DNA of 13,565 bases from Deltaproteobacteria bacterium (GTDB lineage Bacteria; SAR324; JACQKK01). The notes under the pieces were generated by a model, which was not told the DNA's origin, ran no database searches, and was given only the letters and a program-made list of their open reading frames with translations. Where the stretch lies: contig JAOUFO010000017.1 in the NCBI GenBank assembly GCA_029858165.1, forward strand, positions 1 to 13,565. The letters run 5' to 3'. The position numbers were made by a program, and so were the translations under genes. Position 1 is the first letter of the stretch; each line of letters begins with the position of its first letter. Positions 1 to 7,800 of the stretch are shown here, piece after piece.

Positions 1-823
1 AAGTGACCGGGGCGGAAAGGTTTAGCACTTCCCTGCCGTCACTGTTGGTGAATGTGAAATAGGAGGAGTTCTCCTCTTCCACCAGACCTTCGGCGTTGGC
101 CGGTTTTTTGTATTTTTTACCGATCAATTTGGTGTTGGTATCCGCTTTGATGATTCCGTTGCGGTCCACAATGGTGGCAAACAACAACCCTTCGGTGGAT
201 TTGGCCTCGTTGATCAGCACGTTGAGTTGAAGGATGTTGTCGTTGAGCAGGTGGACCCTGGCGTTGGAGGTAAAATAGGTCAGGCTGACCCGCCCGGTTT
301 TCACCGTCTCTTTGTACAACTGGGTTTTTTGATGCTGGAGAATGGTGTAGCTGAGGATGAATATGGAAACCACCATGGTGGCCACGATCGCCAAAGACAA
401 TTTGACCTTGATGGGCAGTCTGGCGGTGATGGCTTTTTCCAAAAAAGTCCTGGGTCGGTTTTGGATAGCGTGAGCGGTGGATTCGTCTATTTTTGTCAAT
501 TTCAAGCGATAATATTTGTTGATGGCCGACAGAACATCCTTTTCCTTGGCAAACCCCTTTTCAACCACCATTTGAGAGAAAGAGTGCCTTTCTGTAACGG
601 ATTCCATAACCTGGGCGTATTTGGCTTTGGTGAGAATTCCGTATTCAACCAGCATCTCCCCCACAGAAAGATCTTTGATGGCCAGCGCTTTTTTGGAAAC
701 CGCGGCCATTATTTTCATGGCTGGAGCGGCCTTGTCGGCCATTTTTTTTCCCAAACCACCCATTTCAGTCAGTTTTTTGGAGAATTTTTCTTTTGGATTG
801 GGAGGTGTTTCAGGGGAACTCAT
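1..823 (-). CDS. Membrane sensor/transducer, N-terminal part (runs off the left edge)
   Basis: The minus-strand frame is open for 274 codons from the ATG at 823 to the window edge, so the C-terminal output domain is not visible. Seen: a basic N-terminus; residues about 45-112 resembling the MshEN/GspE N-terminal domain (VGEMLVEYGILTKAKYAQVM, then a second copy-like stretch SFSQMVVEKGFAKEKDVLSA); one transmembrane helix at about 140-161; then an extracytoplasmic region with a Cache/PAS-like pattern (FATIVDRNGIIKADTNTKLIGKK at about 215-237, and LNLSAPV at 267-273). A GGAG lies 5 nt before the ATG and supports the start. Family knowledge: similar layouts occur in receptors ending in HAMP plus a cyclase, kinase, diguanylate cyclase or chemoreceptor module. 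Which output it has here is unknown. The MshEN-like segment is known in other proteins as a c-di-GMP-binding fold, but its ligand here is inference. Confidence 0.72.
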   Translation of the reverse strand, partial: MSSPETPPNPKEKFSKKLTEMGGLGKKMADKAAPAMKIMAAVSKKALAIKDLSVGEMLVEYGILTKAKYAQVMESVTERHSFSQMVVEKGFAKEKDVLSAINKYYRLKLTKIDESTAHAIQNRPRTFLEKAITARLPIKVKLSLAIVATMVVSIFILSYTILQHQKTQLYKETVKTGRVSLTYFTSNARVHLLNDNILQLNVLINEAKSTEGLLFATIVDRNGIIKADTNTKLIGKKYKKPANAEGLVEEENSSYFTFTNSDGREVLNLSAPVT

Positions 824-1230
824 GGGAACTCCATTGGTTTGAAATAGGGAAGGGTTTAAAAATAGGTGCGATGACCCGCCAATAACCTTTTAGAATCAAC
901 CATTCACCCGTTAATTTCTTTACGGGTTTTCGTGTTTTAAAGGAGTTCTCCCCTAGCCGGAAATTGCCGTCCGGCACCTCTTTGGGCAGGATTCCCCCAC
1001 TGCTGTTTCAATCCCCCTGATTAGTGAGTCCTATTGCATATAAACATTGTTTGTCAAGCGTCAGTTTTCTGTTTTTCCTGAAATAGGGAATGGATCGGGC
1101 TTGTCGTAAAAAATAACCATTGGATTGGGGCTGTCGGGCGAAAAGAGAATAATGACGGGTAACAGATTGAATAATTGCGGGGTTTTTCCTCCAGGATTGA
1201 GGCGGGGGGGCATCGCGGATCGGAAATCCT
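824..1230. other. Intergenic region: sensor leader and ribD 3' flank
   Basis: About 400 bp without a credible gene. It holds the presumed promoter and leader (about 200 nt) of the minus-strand sensor gene and the 3' flank of ribD. Two hairpins are visible. One is an inverted repeat ACCCGT/ACGGGT at about 905-926 with a 10-nt loop. The other is GCCGGA/TCCGGC on the minus strand at about 956-975 with an 8-nt loop. No tRNA and no riboswitch class could be recognised. A 64-codon minus-strand reading frame overlapping the ribD end has no family features and no separate ribosome site, so it is not called. Confidence 0.5.
1029..1057 (-). promoter_or_regulatory. Candidate sigma70-type promoter of the membrane sensor gene
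   Basis: Read on the minus strand there is a perfect TTGACA -35 (plus-strand TGTCAA at 1052-1057). About 16-17 nt later comes a weak -10 (AATAGG or ATAGGA) preceded by TG, an extended -10 feature. It would give a leader of about 200 nt before the sensor ATG at 823. The -10 match is only partial, so this is a candidate. Confidence 0.35.
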
Positions 1231-1719
1231 TTACGGGGAAAACCTCTTCAGCCAATCTCCAAGACTCTTTTCGGCCTGGGAGGCCAACAGGCCCAATTCC
1301 ACCGGGATTCCCTCATTTTGAATCGCTTCAATCCCTTTTCCGTTTACCTCCGGGTGGGGGTCCTTATGGGCTATCACCACCCGTCGCGGCCTTTTTTTAA
1401 TGATAAGTGTGGAACAGGGGGGGGTTCTGCCCTGAGTGGCACACGGCTCCAAAGTGACGAATAACTCACATTCCCGAATATCAAATCCGGCGGATTCCGC
1501 AGCCTGAATGGCCATCACCTCCGCATGGGGATGTCCGGGTGGTTGGGTTGATCCGGTGGCCACAATCTTCCCTTCGTGCGTGATCACGCACCCCACCCAG
1601 GGATTGTCTCCGGTGGCACCCCTGACCGATTCCCCCGCATCCAGGGCCAACTGCATAAAAATGGCATCCTCTTTTACAGGCGGCACTTTTATCCTCCGTA
1701 CCAAATCAGAACGCGACAT
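1231..1719 (-). CDS. ribD: Stand-alone RibD-type pyrimidine deaminase (riboflavin pathway)
   Basis: Cytidine-deaminase-fold protein of the RibD N-terminal type. RibD deaminates 2,5-diamino-6-ribosylamino-4(3H)-pyrimidinone 5'-phosphate, the second step of riboflavin synthesis. Seen, numbering from the ATG at 1719 (162 aa): NPWVGCVI at 39-46; the HAE motif at 65-67 (zinc ligand H65, proton shuttle E67); and LEPCATQGRTPPC at 90-102 with zinc ligands C93 and C102. The GRTPPC signature and the following DPHPEVNGKGIEAI are typical of RibD rather than of tRNA or cytosine deaminases. The protein stops at RFSP, just where the reductase domain of the roughly 360-residue bifunctional enzyme would begin, and no reductase-like sequence follows in any minus-strand frame. 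A longer GTG start at 1791 and a shorter ATG at residue 22 are possible; none has a convincing Shine-Dalgarno. It is divergent from the CopZ-like gene. Confidence 0.85.
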   Translation of the reverse strand: MSRSDLVRRIKVPPVKEDAIFMQLALDAGESVRGATGDNPWVGCVITHEGKIVATGSTQPPGHPHAEVMAIQAAESAGFDIRECELFVTLEPCATQGRTPPCSTLIIKKRPRRVVIAHKDPHPEVNGKGIEAIQNEGIPVELGLLASQAEKSLGDWLKRFSP

Positions 1720-1731
1720 CCCAGGTAAAAG

Positions 1732-1768
1732 ACCCGTTGCGGGGAACTGTTTACGTTTTCCCACGGGT
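1732..1768. promoter_or_regulatory. Inverted repeat in the ribD/copZ divergent spacer
   Basis: ACCCGT at 1732-1737 pairs with ACGGGT at 1763-1768. Inside these, GGGAA (1742-1746) pairs with TTCCC (1758-1762), with a short bulge on the left arm and an 11-nt loop. It lies between the two divergent starts, about 40 nt before the CopZ-like ATG, so it could be an operator or a leader hairpin. No regulator could be assigned. Confidence 0.35.
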
Positions 1769-1808
1769 TGTGGTAGCTTTTTTGGATACACATCCAGGAG
1801 ATCATACC

Positions 1809-2027
1809 ATGATGACCTATCAGATAAAAATTAAAGGGATGAGCTGCCAAAATTGCGTTCGCCATGTGACGGAGGCTTTAACCGAAATCCCGGGAACAAT
1901 AAATGTGAAATTGAGTTTGGAGGAAAACCAGGCGGTGGTGGAAACACAAGAAAAGATGGATCCCCAGGTGTTTCGCCAGGCCCTGGAGGAAGCAGGCTAT
2001 TCCATGGAGGATGTGGCGGCATCCTGA
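1809..2027 (+). CDS. CopZ-like heavy-metal-associated (HMA) domain protein
   Basis: A single 72-residue HMA domain with the ferredoxin-like copper-chaperone pattern. The metal-binding motif GMSCQNC is at residues 10-16, followed by VRHVTEALTEIPGTINVKLSL and the C-terminal QALEEAGYS helix/strand pattern. Family members bind Cu(I) through the two cysteines and pass it to P-type ATPases or efflux systems in the cytoplasm; some bind Hg or Zn instead. The start is fixed by AGGAG at 1796-1800, 8 nt before the ATG; a second ATG follows immediately. The reading frame extends upstream but without family similarity. No copper ATPase or CueR/CsoR-like regulator is in the window, so the partner is unknown. 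The exported-protein gene follows after 138 bp. Confidence 0.88.
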   Translation: MMTYQIKIKGMSCQNCVRHVTEALTEIPGTINVKLSLEENQAVVETQEKMDPQVFRQALEEAGYSMEDVAAS

Positions 2028-2165
2028 TTGTGAAGCCTGGAAAGGCGGTCAACCAGTCGCTGGTGTTTGAATCCGCTGGGAATTCAACACAGGGCTGTGA
2101 AGTTTGCTGGACAGGTCCCCCTCATCCCTTGTTTTTTCCTATCCACCCTTCATCCACAAGGAAAT

Positions 2166-2912
2166 ATGAAAATCATGAAGAAAAACCAGCTGGCGGCACT
2201 TTTTGGGATGGTTTGTTTCCTGGCTACAACTCCGGCATGGGCCAAACCGGCCAAGGGGGTGGATGAAACCCAAATTATGCTGGAAGCCTACAATCTGGCA
2301 ACCGGGAAACCGGTTTACAGCGGCAAACGAAAAATCACAATCACGGATGGCAGGCTGGAAATCACCTCGGAGTACACCGGCCCGGAAGGCAAGGTGATCC
2401 ACAATGACCAAACGGCGGCCCAGGCAGATTCCCTCACCCTGATTTCTTTTAATGACACAGATCACCGGATCGGGCGAAAGGTGGATATCCGGCAGTCCGA
2501 CGGCAAAGTGGCCATCACCTATCAGGATGCCGCCGGGGAAAAAGTGAAAAAAGAGACCCTGGACGGGGCCTCGGATCAGTCCATCGGGATACTGCTGGGC
2601 CACCTGATTGAAAAAAACTGGGTCCGCCTGAACCAGGGAGGGGTTGTGAAACTGAACCTTATCGTGGCGGACCGGTTGGGAACAGTGGGGTTCCAGATTA
2701 AAAAAGCAGGTGAAACCCGGATCGGGGAGGTCAAAGCCAACGATTTTCAGGTGGAACCTTCCTCCTGGCTGATCCGCAAACTGGTTGACCCCCTCCATTT
2801 TGTCATGGCCCAGGATTCACACCGTATGGTTGAATTCAGAGGCAGAACCACCATTCCGGATAACAAAGGGGACCCTTTGCCGGTCCGCCTGGTGTACAAA
2901 TACGAAAAATAA
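2166..2912 (+). CDS. Exported protein of unknown function, paralogue 1
   Basis: A 248-residue protein with a clear Sec signal peptide: MKIMKKN, hydrophobic core 8-22, likely cleavage after AWA at 24-26. The mature part is rich in alternating beta-strand patterns (for example LEITSEYTG and KVAITYQD). I do not recognise a named family; the look is that of periplasmic beta-rich proteins of the DUF3108/LolA-like kind. Its C-terminal half aligns by eye with the next gene product: LNLIVADRLGTVGFQIKK at 163-180 and SSWLIRKLVDPLHFVM at 199-214 match FNLFLLKRGMFVQMSMVKK and TSYLFKMLVSPVVITF. An AAGGA just upstream supports a start at 2166 or at the in-frame ATG 9 nt later. A terminator-like hairpin follows the gene. 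Confidence 0.75.
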   Translation: MKIMKKNQLAALFGMVCFLATTPAWAKPAKGVDETQIMLEAYNLATGKPVYSGKRKITITDGRLEITSEYTGPEGKVIHNDQTAAQADSLTLISFNDTDHRIGRKVDIRQSDGKVAITYQDAAGEKVKKETLDGASDQSIGILLGHLIEKNWVRLNQGGVVKLNLIVADRLGTVGFQIKKAGETRIGEVKANDFQVEPSSWLIRKLVDPLHFVMAQDSHRMVEFRGRTTIPDNKGDPLPVRLVYKYEK

Positions 2913-2954
2913 GCATGAAGTGCAGGGCTCTTTCATCATAGGATTGTACTTCGC

Positions 2955-2994
2955 AACCATCCTGCGGGACCAAAAGGGTGATGGTTTTTTATTG
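2955..2994 (+). terminator. Probable rho-independent terminator after paralogue 1
   Basis: AACCATC at 2955-2961 pairs with GATGGTT at 2980-2986. The second arm runs into a six-T stretch (2985-2990) followed by ATTG. The loop is rather long (18 nt) but contains some G/C-rich sequence. It is placed 43 nt after the stop of the first exported-protein gene and before the start of the second, so the two may be separate transcripts. Confidence 0.55.
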
Positions 2995-3052
2995 TGTGCC
3001 GACAAAGCGGGTTTAAAGCCATCCCCTGTGATGTCCTTCTCCGGAACAGACA

Positions 3053-3865
3053 ATGATTGCATGGTTTTTCAGCGGGCGGGCCCGTATAGGGGTTGGCCTG
3101 TTTCTATCGGGTTTGGGATGGATTGGTGTTTTTTTGTTCCTCCCCAAGTCCAGCCTGGGTTCGCCCTCCCCAAAACACCTGGAATTGGTTTTTACCGCAT
3201 ATAAGCCCAAAACCCAGGAGATCAAATACACCGGGATATACAATTTTGATGAAGTAAAAGGGAAGATCCTGGAAAAACAGGTTTATTTAACCGCCAAGGG
3301 AGAAATCTGGCAGATCATCACCTCCGAATTTGATGCCCAAACCCTTATCCCTTTTAACTTTCACAATGAAAACAGGCTACTGGGAATTCAGGAGGAAGCC
3401 GTTTTAAAAGAAAATCAGGTCCGCTATAGCTTTAAAAGACCATCTGAAGGGGAACTGGTAACCGGGGAAAAGGAATGGGAACCCAACTCATTTTTTTATG
3501 CCAATCTGATTCCCATGGTGGTTCAATTTTGGAACAAAACCGAGGGGGGAGAGCCGGTGACGTTTAATCTGTTTTTGCTCAAACGCGGCATGTTTGTGCA
3601 AATGTCCATGGTGAAAAAGACGGGAGGCGATCCCCGCTCCATCGTTCTGGAAGCACAACCCACATCCTACCTGTTTAAAATGCTGGTCAGTCCGGTGGTG
3701 ATTACATTTTCCGAAAAAGGGATGGATGAACTGAAGGAATATCAGGGCGTCAGTGCCTTGCGGGAGATGAACGGGTCGTTTAAGGATGTACGGATGTTGT
3801 TTTCCCGCTATGTGGGCAAAAAGAATGGCCCTATCCAACTGCCCCCCTTCAAGAACAAGGGTTGA
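3053..3865 (+). CDS. Exported protein of unknown function, paralogue 2
   Basis: A 270-residue protein with an N-terminal export signal: basic RAR at 9-11, hydrophobic stretch about 12-30, then KSSLGSPSP. The mature part is beta-rich, with SEFDAQTLIPFNFHNENRLLG at 91-111 and FNLFLLKRGMFVQMSMVKK at 171-189. By eye it is a diverged paralogue of the preceding gene product: the order and spacing of the strand motifs agree, including the S-x-L-x-x-x-L-V-x-P segment (SYLFKMLVSP at 205-214). The family is unrecognised. The start codon is tentative; only a weak GGAAC precedes it. The 3' end overlaps the 3' end of folK by 17 bp in convergent orientation. Confidence 0.72.
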   Translation: MIAWFFSGRARIGVGLFLSGLGWIGVFLFLPKSSLGSPSPKHLELVFTAYKPKTQEIKYTGIYNFDEVKGKILEKQVYLTAKGEIWQIITSEFDAQTLIPFNFHNENRLLGIQEEAVLKENQVRYSFKRPSEGELVTGEKEWEPNSFFYANLIPMVVQFWNKTEGGEPVTFNLFLLKRGMFVQMSMVKKTGGDPRSIVLEAQPTSYLFKMLVSPVVITFSEKGMDELKEYQGVSALREMNGSFKDVRMLFSRYVGKKNGPIQLPPFKNKG

Positions 3866-4391
3866 TTCCCCCTTGCCCGGTGCCCTTTTGTGGATTGTGC
3901 AGCCACTTCCCCAAAGAAAATTGAACCGGTTTCACCTCACTGGTATCCAGTCTATGAAGCAGGTGTGTCATTGGGACTCCCAGGATGGGGTGACACAGGT
4001 GTGGAATCACATCGCATAAGGGCACTAGTACAAAAGCTCTGTTTTCCATTTCTGGATGGGGAATGGAAAGGTTTGGCTCATGAAGGATCAATCCCTCAAA
4101 AAGAAGCAAATCCAGGTCTATGGTCCGGGGGCCGTTGGGAATGGTTCTCTCCCGACCCAAATCTGATTCCACATGTTGAAGTGTTTTCAGGAGTTCCAGG
4201 GGGGTCTGCCGGGTTTCCACCACCACCACCCCGTTTAAAAACGGGGGCTGGGGAATATACCCCCAGGGCGGGGTTCGGTAGACTTTGCTGACCGCCAGAA
4301 AAGTAACTTTCTGGCCCAATTTGTCCATGGCCAGGGAAAAATTTGCTTCCGGCTGGAGATTGGAACCGAGGGCGATGACGGCTTGTGCCAT
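3849..4391 (-). CDS. folK: 2-amino-4-hydroxy-6-hydroxymethyldihydropteridine pyrophosphokinase (HPPK)
   Basis: FolK transfers pyrophosphate from ATP to 6-hydroxymethyl-7,8-dihydropterin, the step before dihydropteroate synthase in folate synthesis; it is a cytoplasmic monomer. Seen, from the ATG at 4391 (180 aa): AVIALGSNL near the N-terminus, the pterin-loop motif RTPPWG, FLNGVV, the signature GPRTIDLDLLLF with the two magnesium-binding aspartates (DxD), and IPHPEMENRAFVLVPL. Family members are about 160 residues, so there is a modest C-terminal extension. The start at 4391 puts ALGSN at its usual place. An in-frame ATG at 4448 has a better AAAGG spacing, but it would lie only 12 nt after a TATAAT box, leaving almost no leader. 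The gene converges on and overlaps the exported-protein gene, and a repeat element lies upstream. Confidence 0.93.
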   Translation of the reverse strand: MAQAVIALGSNLQPEANFSLAMDKLGQKVTFLAVSKVYRTPPWGYIPQPPFLNGVVVVETRQTPLELLKTLQHVESDLGRERTIPNGPRTIDLDLLLFEGLILHEPNLSIPHPEMENRAFVLVPLCDVIPHLCHPILGVPMTHLLHRLDTSEVKPVQFSLGKWLHNPQKGTGQGGINPCS

Positions 4392-4460
4392 AGGGGTTCC
4401 GCAGAAAAGCATCAGATGGGTTGGTTGGAAGCCGGGCCGTTCAGCCATGGCCGCCTTTCC

Positions 4461-4466
4461 ATTATA
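4461..4466 (-). promoter_or_regulatory. Candidate -10 box for folK
   Basis: The minus strand reads a perfect TATAAT here, about 70 nt upstream of the preferred folK ATG. The -35 position, 17 nt further upstream, reads AGTTAT and falls inside the terminal repeat of the MITE-like element, so the element supplies whatever -35 sequence is used. Confidence 0.4.
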
Positions 4467-4472
4467 GAAGGA

Positions 4473-4690
4473 GAGACATCTGCATAACTACCGATTATCT
4501 CTTGTTTTGATAAAAAAGCGGGGGATTGGGGTTCCTGTCCAGCGTTACCAGCACCGCCATCTGCCTTGCGGCGGCTTAGGGCGGGCTTCAACGCCTTTCT
4601 TTTGGGGCCGCAGGCCCCCAATCATATCAACCCCCTTCCCTTTGGGAAGGGGGCAGGGGGATGGGAGAAAACGAGTAATGCAGAGGCCTC
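4473..4690. mobile_element. MITE-like repeat element, copy 1 (218 bp, complete)
   Basis: A non-coding element bounded by imperfect terminal inverted repeats. The left end is GAGACATCTGCATAACT; the right end, read inward on the minus strand, is GAGGCCTCTGCATTACT (14 of 17 identical). It is flanked on both sides by AAGGA (4468-4472 and 4691-4695), consistent with a 5-bp target duplication. Inside are a perfect 10-bp stem with a 3-nt loop (4631-4653) and GGGGCC-GCA-GGCCCC (4604-4618). The right 90 bp is nearly identical to the copy at the right edge of the window and shares its end with the copy after ftsY. A segment of about 72 bp (4532-4603), bounded by TTGGGG on both sides, is absent from the right-edge copy. 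The transposase that mobilises it is not in the window; the family is unassigned. Confidence 0.8.
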
Positions 4691-4831
4691 AAGGATATGC
4701 TGAGGATTGAAACCCGGCTGGGTATCGGTTCGGCCGTGTTTCTTTGAAGGCTGCTTTTTATTGTACCGGACAGTTTTTTTTTGACCCCCTTGGTTTTCCA
4801 TTCGCAGGCAACAAAAAGGACATTTCTTTTT

Positions 4832-7800
4832 ATGAAGTTATTGAATGACCTGTTCCGGATTCGGCAGACGGCTGTCCGAATGGTGCTGTTGTCGGCCCTC
4901 AGTTTTGCGATTGGCGTGGCGGCAGGCTGCCAACCCAGGGACCACCACCCGGATATGGAATCCAGGGTTTGGAATCAACTGCATGCCCACCAGGAACACC
5001 GGCAACTGGTGCTGCCCAACCGGTTGAAGGTGATGTTGATTTCAGACCCCACGGCGGATCGTTCCGCCGCGTCCCTGAGCGTGGCGGCAGGCTCTTTGGA
5101 GGACCCTGCCCGATGGCCGGGTTTGGCCCATTTTTTGGAACACATGCTGTTTTTGGGAACCCGGAAATACCCCAACGCGGGAGAATACCAGAAGTTTCTT
5201 TCCTCACATGCGGGGTATGGCAACGCCTATACTGCCGATGACCACACCAATTATTTTTTTGAGGTGTCTCACCAAGGCCTTGCCGAAGGGCTGGACAGGT
5301 TTTCTCAGTTTTTTATAGCCCCTTTGTTTTCTGAAAAATACGCCTCCAAGGAAATGGCGGCGGTGGATTCGGAACATTCCAAAAACCGGGAAAATGATTT
5401 GTGGCGGATTCGTCAGGCCCAGAGGAATGTTCTTTTCCCAACCCATCCCCTCAACCGGTTTTCAACGGGAAGTATCAAAACCCTGAAAGGGGTCGGTCAG
5501 GCGGAATTGTCTTCGTTTTTCAAATCCAGATATTCAGCCAATCGGATGGCTCTGACGGTGATGGGCAACCTTTCGTTGGATGAATTGGAAGCCCTGGTCC
5601 GAAAACATTTTAACGCGATTGTGGACCACAACCTGCCGGACCTGTCCTATCCTCAGGATTTCCTTCAACCAACACCAGCCATCCAAGTGCTTTCTGTTCA
5701 GCCCTTGGCGGAAACCCGCAGCGTCACGGTGGAGTTTCCCCTGCCAACCGTTCAACGGGAATTTGAAGCCAAGCCTTTGGAATTGATCGGGTTTGTGTTG
5801 GGACATGAGGGTCGGGGAAGTCTGCTTTCAGTGTTGAAAAGTAAAAATCTGGCCACAGGTCTGTTTGCCGGGGAAGGGGAAAACACGGCCAGCTATTCAT
5901 CCTTTCAGGTAACGGTGACTCTCACCCCCCAAGGAGCCGAAAAATGGCGGGAGGTTTTGGTGGATTTGCTGGGGGCTGTCCGGGGGGTGGAGAAGATGGG
6001 CATTCCCCCCTATCTGTTTCGGGAAAATCAGGTGATGGCCGACCTGGACAACCGGTACAAACCCAGAGAATCCTCTGCCGGCCAGGTTTCCCGTTTGACG
6101 CCCCTCATGTTGTTTTACCCAGCCTCGGCACTGCCGGATGATTTCTTTTTATTCACCCGTTATCAACCGGATACCATTCGACGGTTGTTGGCCAGGATGG
6201 TGCCTCAAAACATGTTGGTCACCCTGGTGTGGAAAGGAGTGGCCACGGATGCCACGGATCCCCATTATGGAACCCGGTACGCCTACCGCAAAGACCCCGG
6301 ATTGGTTCAAACATTATCGTCGGCACTCCCGCCTGAAGGGTTTACCCTGCCGGAACCCAACCCCTTCATCACCCATACCCCCGGATTAAAGCCGCCACAG
6401 GGCTCTTTAAGGTTGGGGGTGACCACCTGGGAGCGGTTGAAGGAGGAAGGGATTCCACCGGATACAATGGCCAAACTTGCCCCGTTGACAGAAAGATCCT
6501 TTCGCGGGTTGAACCCACTGATACATCGGGTGGAATCCCGTTTGGGGAAAGCCGGATCCCTACCGATGGTGGTCAAGGTGGTGGAAAACGCCCAACCGAT
6601 CCCTGAACTGATTATGGATACCCGCCAGGGCAGGGTATGGTTTGTGCCGGATTGGCGTTTTTCCCAGCCAAAAGCCGTGCTGGTGTTGCGGTTTGTCTCC
6701 CCGGAGGTGTACCGCACCCCGCGCCATGCGATGACCGCCATGCTGTATGAGGCTGCTTTGGAGGAATCCCTGAACGAATTTGCTTATCCGGTGAGGATGG
6801 CAGGCATGTCCTATGAGTTTGTGACCGGAAAGCGGAGTGTGCAGCTGACCCTGGGCGGGTATTCGGCCAGAATCCTGGAACTGTTGGATCGGCTGTCGGG
6901 TCGGATGACCCGGATCAAGCTGGATGAAAAACAGTTTGAGTCGGTGAAAGACCAGATGAAAAGAAGCCTTGCCAACCGCAAATTTACCCAGCCTTATCAA
7001 CAATTGGGACAAATCAGAAGCCTGCTGTTGGAAGAACCGTCGTTTTCCATGGAATCCCTGGAGCAGGAATTGCCCTCTGTTCAAATGGCTGATGTGGAGG
7101 ATTTTGCCCGGAAGGTTTTGGCCAGAACCTATCTGGAAGGGGTTGTGGTGGGAAATATATCCCCGGCCAGCGCGGCCAGGGCCATCCACCGGGCGGTGGA
7201 ACGGCTGGGGGGAGGGTTTCTTCCCAAAGCAGAAAGAGTGGACCGGACTATCCGCCAATTGCCCCCCAAGGCCGACTGGATTTACCAGAAAAGGCTGGCG
7301 GTGGACAATTCCCTGGTGAATCTGATTTATCAGGCCGGTTCCGCCAATCCTAGGCTGCGGGGGGCCTTGCAGTTGTTGGCCATCCCTCTGGGAGATCGGT
7401 TTTACCTTCAGATGCGCACACAGCAACAGCTTGGATATATTGTAAATGCGGGGATAACCCAAATGAAACAGGAACTGATGTTTGATTTTGTGATTCAATC
7501 CGGGCAGTACCCTCCCGGGGTGCAACAGGCCAGGGCGGAAGAATTTATCAGGGGTTTCCCTCAATGGTTCAACCGTCTGTCCCCGGCTGAATTTGAAAAA
7601 CTGCGCAAGACAGTCATTCTGGAGAAACTGGAGCAGGAATCCAATCTGGCCCAGACCGCGGCAAAACTGGATTGGATGGCATTTCAAAACGATGAAAAAT
7701 TTGATTATCTGGACCAGGAAATCGCCGAATTGAAATCCCTGACTCAAAAACAGGCGGCTGATATATTGGTGAAGGTTTTGGAAACGGACCGGCGCAGGCT

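Noticed and set aside
227..847. 206-codon plus-strand open frame
   Set aside because: Antisense to the membrane sensor, which has a ribosome site, a transmembrane helix and domain-like sequence.
930..1010. GEMM (c-di-GMP) or cobalamin riboswitch in the sensor leader
   Set aside because: A short stretch recalls the GEMM 3' half (GGACG followed by TCCGGC), but the conserved 5' half is absent, and no cobalamin-box sequence is present.
1061..1255. 64-codon minus-strand frame overlapping the ribD end
   Set aside because: I checked whether it was a frameshifted RibD reductase domain; it has no SLDG-type reductase motif or other similarity, and is Pro-rich with no ribosome site.
3856..3875. CAAGGG/CCCTTG hairpin in the 17-bp overlap region of the exported-protein gene and folK
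   Set aside because: Well placed for a bidirectional terminator, but there is no T-tract on either strand, so not called.
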